A stretch of DNA of 6,393 nucleotides from NCBI GenBank assembly GCA_011525445.1, contig WTGE01000173.1, positions 1-6,393 on the forward strand, read 5' to 3'. Origin of the DNA: Synechococcus sp. CO36386bin_37. Its GTDB lineage: Bacteria; Cyanobacteriota; Cyanobacteriia; PCC-6307; Cyanobiaceae. Positions 1 to 5,807 of this stretch are shown in pieces. Positions within the stretch are counted from its first letter, which is position 1. Each line of letters begins with the position of its first letter. Made by a program: the position numbers and the translations under genes. The notes under the pieces were generated by a model, which saw only the letters and a list, made by a program, of their open reading frames with translations, searched no databases and was not told the origin of the DNA.

Positions 1-179
1 CCTATAACGAGGATGATTCAATGTTTGGCATTTACTTGGAATCAAAGAGCCTGGATCGCTAGTCACTCCTTTGGTGGAGTGGAGGTAGGGGGTGTCTCTC
101 ACGTGGGATACGAGCGGGTCATGTTGATGACTCAGTAGATGTTCAATCAGACTTGAGTGTGGGCTATTGGCATTTGTCG
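1..179. other. left edge, no assignable gene
   Basis: This stretch lies downstream of the minus-strand Nudix gene. One plus frame is open from base 1 to a TAG near 138, and one minus frame is open across the whole stretch. Neither peptide resembles a family I know, and open frames of 45 to 60 codons are expected by chance here. A 6-bp inverted repeat (cactcc at 64-69, ggagtg at 76-81) could fold after the Nudix gene. It has no T-run on the minus-strand side, so I do not call it a terminator. Confidence 0.5.
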
Positions 180-626
180 TTATAAAAAATAAGCTTTAGT
201 GTTGGGGTGAACGCTTCCTGAATTCATGAGTTGATCAATGTCCCACCAATTTAACTCTGAATGTTGTGAATCACTCTTAACTATTTGGTTAGATGATAAA
301 ATAAATTCATATCCTAATGCAATATAGTGGGTGTTGATGCCAGGGGTGTTTCGGAAATTATCTGTATATATATGATCGTAGGCTCCGAGTAATTTGCCTT
401 CTTGGATTGAGTTGTCAATATTTAATTCTATCATTGAAATTCGGGAGATGGCATCAGCGAGAGTCTCGTTTTTATGAATTCTCCCTCCTGGTACGAACCA
501 GAATCCTCGTGCCGGTGAATTAGTACGTAACCCTAGTAGGACCTGTCCAGAGGAGTTTTTGAAAATAAGATCAACTGAAACAAGTGGGGTGCATTCGATC
601 ACCTTTAGAAAAGTTTTTGAGTCCAT
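180..626 (-). CDS. gmm: GDP-mannose mannosyl hydrolase (Nudix superfamily)
   Basis: The predicted 148-residue enzyme hydrolyses GDP-mannose, and probably GDP-glucose, to GDP and free sugar with Mg2+ in the cytoplasm. It would limit nucleotide-sugar supply for surface polysaccharide synthesis. The sequence follows the E. coli GDPMH pattern from TPLVSVD (13-19) through GFWFVPGGR (41-49) to the C-terminal NTKAYF. As in GDPMH, the Nudix box lacks the usual RE-x2-EE core. By my alignment from memory every catalytic residue of the E. coli enzyme is kept: D19, R34, R49, R62, metal ligand E67, Y101, Q121 and H122. The protein ends about ten residues earlier than the E. coli one, losing only the tail. 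The ATG is supported by an AGGA eight bases upstream. A sampled block is about 37% GC, well below the enolase-family gene. No mannose or fucose genes are visible nearby. Confidence 0.92.
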   Translation of the reverse strand: MDSKTFLKVIECTPLVSVDLIFKNSSGQVLLGLRTNSPARGFWFVPGGRIHKNETLADAISRISMIELNIDNSIQEGKLLGAYDHIYTDNFRNTPGINTHYIALGYEFILSSNQIVKSDSQHSELNWWDIDQLMNSGSVHPNTKAYFL

Positions 627-634
627 TCATCCAT

Positions 635-638
635 TCCT
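635..638 (-). promoter_or_regulatory. ribosome binding site of the Nudix gene
   Basis: AGGA on the minus strand lies eight bases before the ATG at 626. It is the clearest Shine-Dalgarno match ahead of any gene in the window and supports this start. Most other genes here have no recognisable match. Confidence 0.6.
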
Positions 639-727
639 GCAATCGTTTGTTTTTAATGAATCATTGTGCTTTGTCTTGAATCATGTTTGAGGGATTTTGG
701 TTTTTAGCTTCGGGGTTTAGAGATCCC

Positions 728-758
728 GTCCGATCCAAGCCTAGGGCTTGGATCGGAC
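728..758. terminator. perfect 14-bp stem-loop, candidate terminator
   Basis: Bases 728-741 pair perfectly with 745-758 around a 3-base loop (tag). After one mismatch, two more C-G pairs extend the stem. It sits about 140 bases downstream of the MIF stop and about 100 bases upstream of the Nudix start, so it separates two genes transcribed in the same direction. There is no T-run on either side, so it is not a classical intrinsic terminator. It could instead stabilise the MIF transcript end or be a small mobile palindrome. Confidence 0.45.
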
Positions 759-894
759 CGGTTGTACTGTTCTTCGATAAGGCTACGAGAGAATGAATCC
801 TCTACTGATAAGAAGTGTTGTTGAGCTGTTGTGCGTCTAGGCCTAATAAGCATTCAGGTATAACCCGTTGTTCATCACACTTTCAAAAAACCGC

Positions 895-1233
895 TTACCC
901 AAACGTACGTCCGTTCCATCCCCAGTCCGATGCACTAACATCATGAAAACTGATGTAAATGCGATCTTTAGAAATACCCAAAGCGACCCTTATCAACTCA
1001 CAGAATTGATCAGACATTGCCGGGGGTGTCAAAGCTCCAATCGACTTGATTTCGACATAGGCGCAAGGTTTATCACTGCCTGCGAAGGTCATTGGAACGT
1101 CAGATTCCAAAAGAGTCATGACATACGACTCAGGCTTGCCAGTTGCAATGGCAAGGGCTGTAGATAGCTTTTTGAGTAGAGCATCAGCAGCCTGGACATC
1201 CGCAAGGTTCGTCTTGACGTTGATGAGTGGCAT
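895..1233 (-). CDS. MIF-family tautomerase (macrophage migration inhibitory factor homologue)
   Basis: The 112-residue protein is a bacterial MIF homologue. The family forms trimers and uses the N-terminal proline, exposed after loss of Met, as the base in keto-enol tautomerisation. The natural substrate in cyanobacteria is unknown. Visible family marks are MPLINV at the start (catalytic Pro2), GKPESYVM (32-39) with the active-site Lys33, VPMTFAG (46-52), VEIKSIGAL (60-68), RIYISFHDV (91-99) and the terminal WGWNG-TFG. Compared with human MIF, the first Cys of the CxxC redox motif is kept (PCAY) but the second is Tyr. The Asn of YIN in the active site is Ser (YIS). The ATG is fixed because Pro must follow it; no clear Shine-Dalgarno precedes it. 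There is no signal peptide, as is usual for the family. Length matches the family's roughly 115 residues. It is transcribed alone. Confidence 0.93.
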   Translation of the reverse strand: MPLINVKTNLADVQAADALLKKLSTALAIATGKPESYVMTLLESDVPMTFAGSDKPCAYVEIKSIGALTPPAMSDQFCELIRVALGISKDRIYISFHDVSASDWGWNGRTFG

Positions 1234-1310
1234 CTTGAGCGAGATATCAGACTCTCATGATGGCCTCAAATCTTCAGCATGGCATTCGGTATCCATTGAT
1301 GAGTTTTGAT

Positions 1311-1800
1311 CTAGGGTTGGGTGCATTTGCAAAATGTCCCTATTTTGGTGCCAGGGTCCATGGAGCCTTTTTTTTCAGCTTCAGCAATGCACAGCTGTCC
1401 AAGCTTCAATTCATGATGATTTTGAGATGAGTTGTTTTGCAGTTTGCTGAATCAGTACCATCGTAGTAAGGATTCATTTCGATTTCTGCAACCCACTTGT
1501 GATTGAAACGTGGTTTACTCAGCTTCAAGTTGAGTTTCTAAAACATCAGAACGGCTCAGGTTGTCAAGATAGATGTTTCACTTTTGGATGGCCGAGTTCA
1601 ATCAGTGAGTTTTCATTCCAGTTGATCTGACTGGTCAACCATTCAACGAAGAAGTATTGCAAAGCTTCGATGTTTGGGTTGTGTTAATGCTGCAGGAAAG
1701 CTGAAGCCACTGCAGGCGAAACGTGATGGCACTTTGCAGTGCCTTCAGTGCTCAAGCAACCACCTATCCAAGTGAAGGGTTTTAATTTGCTCTCCTGAAC
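1311..1800 (-). pseudogene. probable decayed gene, product unknown
   Basis: Four coding-like minus-strand segments follow each other in consecutive frames with small overlaps. They are 1800-1564 (in-frame TAA at 1684-1686, ending in TGA at 1564-1566), 1574-1515, 1519-1406 and 1412-1311 (ending in TAG). The pieces include ALQYFFVEWLTSQINW, IYLDNLSRSDVLETQLEAE, NHKWVAEIEMNPYYDGTD and LGQLCIAEAEKKGSMDPGTK. Joined, they would give roughly 160 residues with several Cys. I recognise no family. The reading needs one nonsense change and about three frameshifts. Stop-free stretches of this length also occur by chance, so this is an inference from composition and ordering, not homology. The left end, with its TAG, is better supported than the right, where no start can be placed. 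The gene would lie just upstream of MIF on the same strand. Confidence 0.3.
1728..1743. repeat. 6-bp stem-loop
   Basis: ggcact (1728-1733) pairs with agtgcc (1738-1743) around ttgc. It lies inside the probable decayed gene and has no T-run. It is probably incidental. Confidence 0.25.
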
Positions 1801-2224
1801 AAATCAATGGTCGCAGAACGAAGAATGTATTAAAGGTTTACGATAGAATGGTGTTGAGAAGGTAGAAAAAATGAAGGCAGTCTTTGAAAGCTTCCACTAA
1901 TTATAGTCAATTCTATTAGGTATCTATCTTTTATTATCATTGTTACGCATAATGTTTGTTGCCGTTGATGTTTAGTCAGTTCGCACGAAAAGATCGCCTC
2001 TCGGGCTATGAGTTCATGCTTATGAGTGATTTTCTAGGGCAAAACTTTGAATTGCTATAAGACTAATCACATTTGTATTCATATCTTTGAAGCAATGCCA
2101 GTGCTTTTGATAGTTTGTATTCAGCTGATGATTTTGGAGACATGTATCAATTTTGGATGGCTGCGCGAGTCAAAATCTAGCATTTTGGGCGAAGTTTTTT
2201 GTTGTATGACGGAAGTTGGTTTAA

Positions 2225-2407
2225 CCTGGCATTTCGGATCAGCTCTTTATTGATGCTGATTCGGCAACTAGGGCTGACCGGGCATGCCAAAGCGCGAAAT
2301 GGCTTGTGACGACCCTCTCGAATGAATTCGCCAATGGGTTCACCATGGGCGGTATGGATTTCCATAAAAACAACCACTCTCAATTAGTTCTAGATATTCG
2401 TGGTTGA
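2225..2407 (+). pseudogene. open frame without a start codon, possible gene remnant
   Basis: A frame open for 60 codons from just after TAA 2222 to TGA 2405 reads as a plausible soluble protein, for example ADRACQSAKWLVTTLSNEFA followed by GFTMGGMDFHK. There is no ATG, GTG or TTG until deep inside it; only a rare ATT (2231) precedes the body. It is richer in GC than the DNA around it. A minus-strand frame starting at ATG 2365 covers the same bases, so the coding strand is unsettled. I do not recognise the product. It may be the tail of a truncated gene or chance. Confidence 0.22.
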
Positions 2408-2447
2408 TTGCTGAGGTGTTGATCACTACCTTTTTCCCACAAAAGGT

Positions 2448-2459
2448 TCGAATATTCGA
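2448..2459. repeat. 12-bp perfect palindrome
   Basis: TCGAATATTCGA is a perfect 12-bp dyad without a spacer. Such a sequence could be an operator, but no secure promoter or gene lies beside it. Confidence 0.3.
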
Positions 2460-2716
2460 CTTGACTTTGATTAAGTTATTGGGAGAACAGCCTCTACTTG
2501 GTTTCTGGGTCATAACTGATACATATCAACCGAAGCTTATGGCCACAGCGAAGGGGTATGGTGAAATGTCTCATTGGACTTGAGGGCTTGGAATGTATCG
2601 CTGTTGACCAACTAGTTCTGCTTTGCTTATGGCATTTCTAACAACATGGTTTTTCGTTTTCCTGTGATCTGACAGTTATCGCGTACATTCGATCAAAAAC
2701 CTACAAAGATGTCTTG

Positions 2717-2759
2717 TTGATACAGAACTCGACGCTTTTATACGCCGTATTAGTATCAA
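2717..2759. repeat. 7-bp inverted repeat upstream of the small plus-strand gene
   Basis: ttgatac (2717-2723) and gtatcaa (2753-2759) are perfect inverted copies separated by 29 bases. They end about 33 bases before the candidate -10 element at 2792. A regulatory role is possible but unsupported by anything else. Confidence 0.25.
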
Positions 2760-2791
2760 AGCTCACAGTATTTTCCTAACTTAACACTGAT

Positions 2792-2797
2792 TATAAC
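2792..2797 (+). promoter_or_regulatory. candidate -10 element
   Basis: TATAAC matches the sigma-70 -10 consensus in five of six bases and lies 47 bases before the TTG at 2844. No good -35 hexamer sits 17 bases upstream, which is common in cyanobacterial promoters. The call is weak. Confidence 0.25.
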
Positions 2798-2843
2798 TTC
2801 TGTTAACTAATGCTCTTGTGACTTAGCCAAATCTATTAGGTTT

Positions 2844-3053
2844 TTGGTTCTCGATGAAAACTCCGTGAAACGTAAGGTCTTCTCTAGATTAAAGAAGCAG
2901 AATGGAGATTTACTGGCTTTGGCTTTGGAGATTGAATCTCAAACAAATACGGCTCGACAGGTTTACTTTCTTCAACGTTATCAACTCGATGATAGGAGAA
3001 GCAACAATCTTGATGCAGTTGACTCTTATACAAAGAGACGCCTCACAGAGTGA
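2844..3053 (+). CDS. small charged hypothetical protein
   Basis: The frame encodes 69 residues from TTG 2844 to TGA, rich in Arg, Lys, Asp and Gln, with no signal peptide or membrane segment. The middle (RLKKQNGDLLALALEIESQ) should be helical, followed by a basic stretch containing QRYQLDDRRSN. I recognise no family. The frame is open back to a TAA at 2808 with no ATG, so the start is TTG 2844, with AGG three bases before it, or GTG 2865. The alternative is that an upstream piece was lost and this is the tail of a truncated gene. Balanced codon use and the lack of a hydrophobic bias make it the best gene candidate between MIF and the enolase-family gene. It converges on the minus-strand remnant next to it. 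Confidence 0.45.
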   Translation: MVLDENSVKRKVFSRLKKQNGDLLALALEIESQTNTARQVYFLQRYQLDDRRSNNLDAVDSYTKRRLTE

Positions 3054-3190
3054 TTATTTTTAGGTGATGTTCAAGCCTTGGTTCTTCGAGACTTTTGACT
3101 GAATTTCTGCTATCGATTCCATCTCGTCGCATCATTTGCTGACTTGAGTTCTGTGCATTTCTCTCTACGTGCCAGTGCGGCTGCTACAGA
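3054..3190. other. spacer between converging units
   Basis: Nothing convincing is seen. A minus frame stays open through most of it after the TAG near 3184, but the peptide is unrecognised and runs antisense into the end of the small plus-strand gene. No strong hairpin with a T-run was found. Confidence 0.4.
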
Positions 3191-3363
3191 TCATCGCGCC
3201 AGGTGAAGCCAATGAGTGATGTCCAATAAGGATCCACTGCAAGTCTCGCGCTATTGGACGCATGTCTCGGACAGGACGCTGGCGGCTGCGATAACCTCCG
3301 GTTTGCTAAACCTTTCAGCTGGATCTTTGTGGCTTCCAATAAGCACCCTGTAAGGAATTCTGT
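3191..3363 (-). pseudogene. possible remnant of a short-chain dehydrogenase/reductase C-terminus
   Basis: A minus-strand frame reads ERFSKPEVIAAASVLSET, then an in-frame TAG (3251-3253), then CSGSLLDITHWLHLAR and a TGA at 3191-3193. Classical SDR enzymes end with R-F-x-x-P-E-E-I-A-A-A, then F-L-x-S, then T-G-x-x-L-x-V-x-G-G. The match to that order is fair, but the spacing is off by a few residues and the GG is replaced by HW. SDRs are NAD(P)-dependent oxidoreductases and often sit beside sugar-acid dehydratases. The nucleotide-binding and YxxxK parts are absent, so no activity is expected. In another frame an 89-codon reading starts with an ATG whose bases overlap the TGA of the enolase-family gene (ATGA, 3450-3453), which suggests the two were once coupled. 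The identification is from memory of the SDR pattern only. Confidence 0.33.
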
Positions 3364-3449
3364 TTCCCGAGCCATTCTCATTGGACGATCAATAGCTTTT
3401 CTGATATGGACGAGAGACTGGTCCTTACTCATCAGTACTCGATGAGTTT

Positions 3450-4553
3450 TCATCCATTGATGTGATAGCGATTCAGTACCCAGGGATCCGGATCCATCCC
3501 CATCCCTACGCCATCGGGAATGCGAATGATGCCATCGACCGGTAGGGGCATGTTTTGGTAAATCCAGCGTTCCGGCTCAACGTCGAGATACTCGACAATC
3601 TGTGCGCACTCAACAGCTGCCGCTAGTTGAAGCGTCGCTAGAAATCCTGGACCGAAATAAGGAGAGTGGGGAGTGAAAGGAAGACCTGTGATCGCACCGG
3701 TAGTTTTGAGAATTTTCTGAACTTCGCTTAATCCACCAACCTTGGTCACACTTGGTTGCAGGAAATCCGATGCTCCCGCACGGCATATTTCTTCGAAAGC
3801 ATATGCAGTGCAAGCGTTTTCACCTGTGGAAATCTTAATGCCAGTTTCTCGCAGCAGTGCAAGAGTGCGCACGTTTTCAGGTGGAAAAATTGGTTCCTCA
3901 AGCCACCGCACATTGAGATCCAAGAGAGCTGGAATTACTTCCCGACAGTGATTTTCTGTCCAGTTGCAATTCACATCCACCATCAGGCCATTGTCTTTCC
4001 CCAAAAGTTGTGCACCTCTACGGATTTCCGGCAACGTGACTTCATGCAGTTTGAATTCTTTGAAACCTGCGTTGAGAACTCGCTCGCACGCGGAGGCCAC
4101 TAGCTCAACGTTTCCGTAGCGGATGAGGCTTGCATAGGCGCGAATACTTTCACGGCAGCGACCACCTAGTAGCTGAGCAACATTCGTTGAGTCCGCCTTC
4201 GCTTTCAGATCCCAGAGCGCTAAATCAATTCCGGAGAGAGCGAACATCGCCACACCGCTGCGCCCCTGAAGGATCAGTTTGTGCTGGGCTTGTTCTCCGA
4301 AGACAACAGGGTCTGGCATGCTCTGTCCCACCAGCAACGGAGCAATGGATTGCCTAATGAAGGCAGCCACAGACCGGCTGCAGGAGTAGCTGAATGCTTC
4401 ACCCCAGCCAATCAGGCCTTGATCAGTTTCAATTTTGACTAAGCAGAATTCCAACTCTGTCCAGGGCGTCGGCATAATGCCTTCCCCTGAACCTTCGGAT
4501 TTGAAGGGAATAGAGAGCAAAATTGCGCTCACATCCTTGATTTTGAGGGCCAA
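3450..4553 (-). CDS. enolase-superfamily protein, mandelate racemase/muconate lactonizing type
   Basis: The 367-residue protein is of normal length for the family, with an N-terminal capping domain (about 1-130) and a modified TIM barrel (about 135-350). Family members abstract the proton alpha to a carboxylate, using Mg2+, in dehydratases, racemases or cycloisomerases of sugar acids and similar compounds. Metal ligands are present: D193 (VDVN), E219 or E220 (WLEEP) and E245 (GEN). The second-strand motif is K168-L-H170-E rather than KxK. The Asp of the usual Asp-His dyad is S268 (QPSVTKVGG), while H296 (PHSPYFGPG) is kept. From memory, KLHE, the DxNC-W stretch, QPSVTKVGG and HSPYFGPG recur together in an unassigned subgroup, so these are probably subgroup traits rather than decay. 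The substrate cannot be given. The start is TTG: upstream to the in-frame TAA there is no ATG, and the domain begins at once with KIKDVSAILL. Sampled blocks are 48-57% GC against 33-40% around it. Confidence 0.9.
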   Translation of the reverse strand: MALKIKDVSAILLSIPFKSEGSGEGIMPTPWTELEFCLVKIETDQGLIGWGEAFSYSCSRSVAAFIRQSIAPLLVGQSMPDPVVFGEQAQHKLILQGRSGVAMFALSGIDLALWDLKAKADSTNVAQLLGGRCRESIRAYASLIRYGNVELVASACERVLNAGFKEFKLHEVTLPEIRRGAQLLGKDNGLMVDVNCNWTENHCREVIPALLDLNVRWLEEPIFPPENVRTLALLRETGIKISTGENACTAYAFEEICRAGASDFLQPSVTKVGGLSEVQKILKTTGAITGLPFTPHSPYFGPGFLATLQLAAAVECAQIVEYLDVEPERWIYQNMPLPVDGIIRIPDGVGMGMDPDPWVLNRYHING

Positions 4554-4861
4554 ATTCTGAACGCTTCTGAGGTGTTCATAGCTACTGATTATTTAAAATG
4601 TCTTGAAAGACAAAGATTTCAAACAAAGGGATAATTGCGTTGGTGCGGAGTGTCTTCTGGACTTGGAGCGAAGTTCTGTGGCTAGTTTCTTTATGTAGCA
4701 ATATGGCCATGGTAGTGGCTAGACCAGAAGAGGATTCGACGACCTGCTTGTCAAGGTTGATGGGTCAGCAGACTTTATTGGTAAGGAAAGCAGATTTGAA
4801 AGCAGAAGAGGGTGTATTTCGAGATTCAGATGGTTTATGAATGCATTGTTTACACACGTGT

Positions 4862-5011
4862 TTAGTAGATTATGCCGCTCTTGGTTTCATTATGATTATA
4901 TTTGAATGATAGCCAAGAGTGGTTTGTTCTTGCATAAAAACATCCATCTGCTTTTGCTAGACGGTCGGACAACTGATGTGTGTACATAGACTTAAAATCA
5001 TAAATTGTCAT
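4862..5011 (-). CDS. very small hypothetical protein
   Basis: From ATG 5011 the frame encodes 49 residues beginning MTIYDFKSMYTHQLSDRLAK, a likely amphipathic helix, followed by an aromatic-rich, polar half ending in GIIY. The same frame can start at TTG 5056, giving 64 residues. No Shine-Dalgarno precedes either start and I recognise no family. It is kept as a candidate because the composition is protein-like and small orphan genes are common in picocyanobacteria. A chance frame is equally possible. Confidence 0.3.
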   Translation of the reverse strand: MTIYDFKSMYTHQLSDRLAKADGCFYARTNHSWLSFKYNHNETKSGIIY

Positions 5012-5080
5012 TGGAATGTCAATGCCAATATCTCTGCGGCAATGTAGCCAATGCAAAGGTGAGTGATGACCAAAAGCTTG

Positions 5081-5098
5081 TCTGCTTTGGCAAGCAGA
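5081..5098 (-). terminator. weak candidate terminator downstream of the membrane protein gene
   Basis: tctgctt (5081-5087) pairs with aagcaga (5092-5098) around a 4-base loop. Read on the minus strand, the stem is followed within a few bases by CAAGCTTTTGG, a short T-run. It lies about 170 bases past the stop of the gene at 5270, which is far for a terminator. Confidence 0.3.
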
Positions 5099-5269
5099 AT
5101 GGTTAAAGACTTACCTTGTTATGCCATCAGCGATGTTGCGTGAATATAAGGAAGAAGCGGGATTCCATTACTTGTTTCGTTTTTAATGCCTTTAAAGGAT
5201 TTCCGTGAATTGTTTTCAGGATTCCACTCGGCTCTATCAGTCTCAAGGTCCTAGATCTAGTTTGACGTC

Positions 5270-5770
5270 TTAGCGATAAGAGAGAGCAATTTGAATCGAG
5301 GCGCCTGCCATCGCCAACAACAGGAATGGTCTGTTCAGGTTCTGCCATGTACTATTGCCGTGGGCGATTGCTTCCCAGGCATGATTTATTGCAGAGAGAA
5401 TAAAGAACCCACCTGTTAAGGTGATGTAGAGGAGTAACGCGTTTACTGTGGTTGTGGAATTAGAAGCCCAGGCGACACCGACGATGCTCGCCGAAAGAAA
5501 CCACATTGTGTTTTGGCGGTGATAAGGATTGACTCGCACTTCCTGACCGTGGTCATATCCTTTCTCTTTCGCTGTGGCCTTGGCGAGGAACAGACCCTCA
5601 AATGCGCAGGTGCCACACAGAGAGATCGCGTATGTCAGAGTTAATGTTCGAATGGCTTGATCTGTTGGCGGGTGTTCGAGAGCTTTGTATGCCAGCGAAA
5701 ATCCAACTGCGGTGCTTATTATCCGCATTGCTTCAACAATCTTGACTAATCGGCTATCCATTGATTGCAT
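5270..5770 (-). CDS. small polytopic membrane protein, function unknown
   Basis: The 166-residue protein has about five hydrophobic segments, near residues 9-29, 40-63, 88-104, 108-128 and 147-163. The loop between the second and third is charged (KATAKEKGYDHGQEVRVNPYHRQ), and a polar stretch before the last is HAWEAIAHGNSTWQN. It should sit in the inner or thylakoid membrane. The layout NPYHRQN-hydrophobic, GG-hydrophobic-NHAWEAI-NG, then a final helix recalls the DUF6790 family from memory; I give this low weight. No catalytic motif or signal peptide is seen. The ATG at 5770 is the first in frame; a second ATG three codons later is an equal choice, and neither has a clear Shine-Dalgarno. 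It has no co-directional partner close by, so it is probably transcribed alone. Length, hydropathy pattern and codon use support a real gene. Confidence 0.8.
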   Translation of the reverse strand: MQSMDSRLVKIVEAMRIISTAVGFSLAYKALEHPPTDQAIRTLTLTYAISLCGTCAFEGLFLAKATAKEKGYDHGQEVRVNPYHRQNTMWFLSASIVGVAWASNSTTTVNALLLYITLTGGFFILSAINHAWEAIAHGNSTWQNLNRPFLLLAMAGASIQIALSYR

Positions 5771-5807
5771 AATGTTGATTCTAGTTGGTTAATTGTTTAG
5801 GTTTTGT

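Larger units (their letters stand above)
1234..2843. other. 1.6-kb stretch without a secure gene
   Basis: No intact recognisable gene lies here. The proximal third contains a patchwork of minus-strand coding-like segments, listed separately as a probable decayed gene. A plus frame open from 2225 to 2404 lacks a normal start codon, and a plus frame from TTG 2404 to TGA 2581 encodes 59 unrecognised residues. A plus frame from ATG 1257 to TGA 1428 encodes 57 Phe-rich residues and runs antisense to the decayed gene. The block 1861-1920 is about 33% GC, which looks intergenic. I found no tRNA, transposase or array. Confidence 0.55.
4554..5269. other. 0.7-kb spacer, weakly coding
   Basis: The block between the enolase-family gene and the membrane protein gene is about 40% GC. 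The 49-codon minus frame at 4862-5011 is listed separately. A plus frame from TTG 4640 to TGA 4840 encodes 66 residues of no known family and no clear ribosome binding site. Another plus frame after a TAG near 4708 is open for about 70 codons but lacks an early start. I treat both as chance or decay. Short palindromes occur at 5189-5198 (cctttaaagg) and 5251-5260 (ctagatctag). Confidence 0.45.

Noticed and set aside
868..1309. Two plus-strand open frames over the MIF gene
   Set aside because: They are antisense shadows of the well-supported MIF homologue.
1626..1775. Plus frame with two CxxC pairs (RCLGC and QCLQC), resembling a transposase zinc ribbon
   Set aside because: The minus strand over the same bases reads better as coding, there is no start codon, and no other transposase part or terminal inverted repeat is present.
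2047..2253. Plus-strand frame of 68 codons starting at TTG
   Set aside because: Cys-, Ile- and Met-rich composition without a family match, no ribosome binding site and low GC; probably chance.
2177..2365. Minus-strand frame of about 62 codons from an ATG
   Set aside because: It competes with a plus frame over the same bases, has no good ribosome binding site and no recognised motif; not enough to call a gene.
2441..2460. GGTTCGAA resembling a tRNA T-loop
   Set aside because: The flanking bases cannot form a T-stem, and no acceptor, D-arm or anticodon arm is present; the bases belong to the TCGAATATTCGA palindrome.
3428..3450. Plus-strand hairpin (ctcatc/gatgag) followed by four T
   Set aside because: The stem is only 6 bp with a 7-base loop, and it lies on the strand opposite the enolase-family gene with no plus-strand gene to terminate.
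3610..3813. Minus-strand frame of 67 codons inside the enolase-family gene
   Set aside because: It is an out-of-frame shadow of the real coding sequence.
3742..4357. Several plus-strand open frames inside the enolase-family gene
   Set aside because: They are antisense to a gene with full-length family motifs; their translations have no recognisable features.
4640..4840. Plus-strand frame of 66 codons starting at TTG
   Set aside because: No family, no ribosome binding site, and another frame over the same bases looks just as protein-like.
5127..5348. Minus-strand frame of 73 codons overlapping the membrane protein gene end
   Set aside because: It overlaps the real gene out of frame and continues into low-quality sequence; no motif or ribosome binding site.
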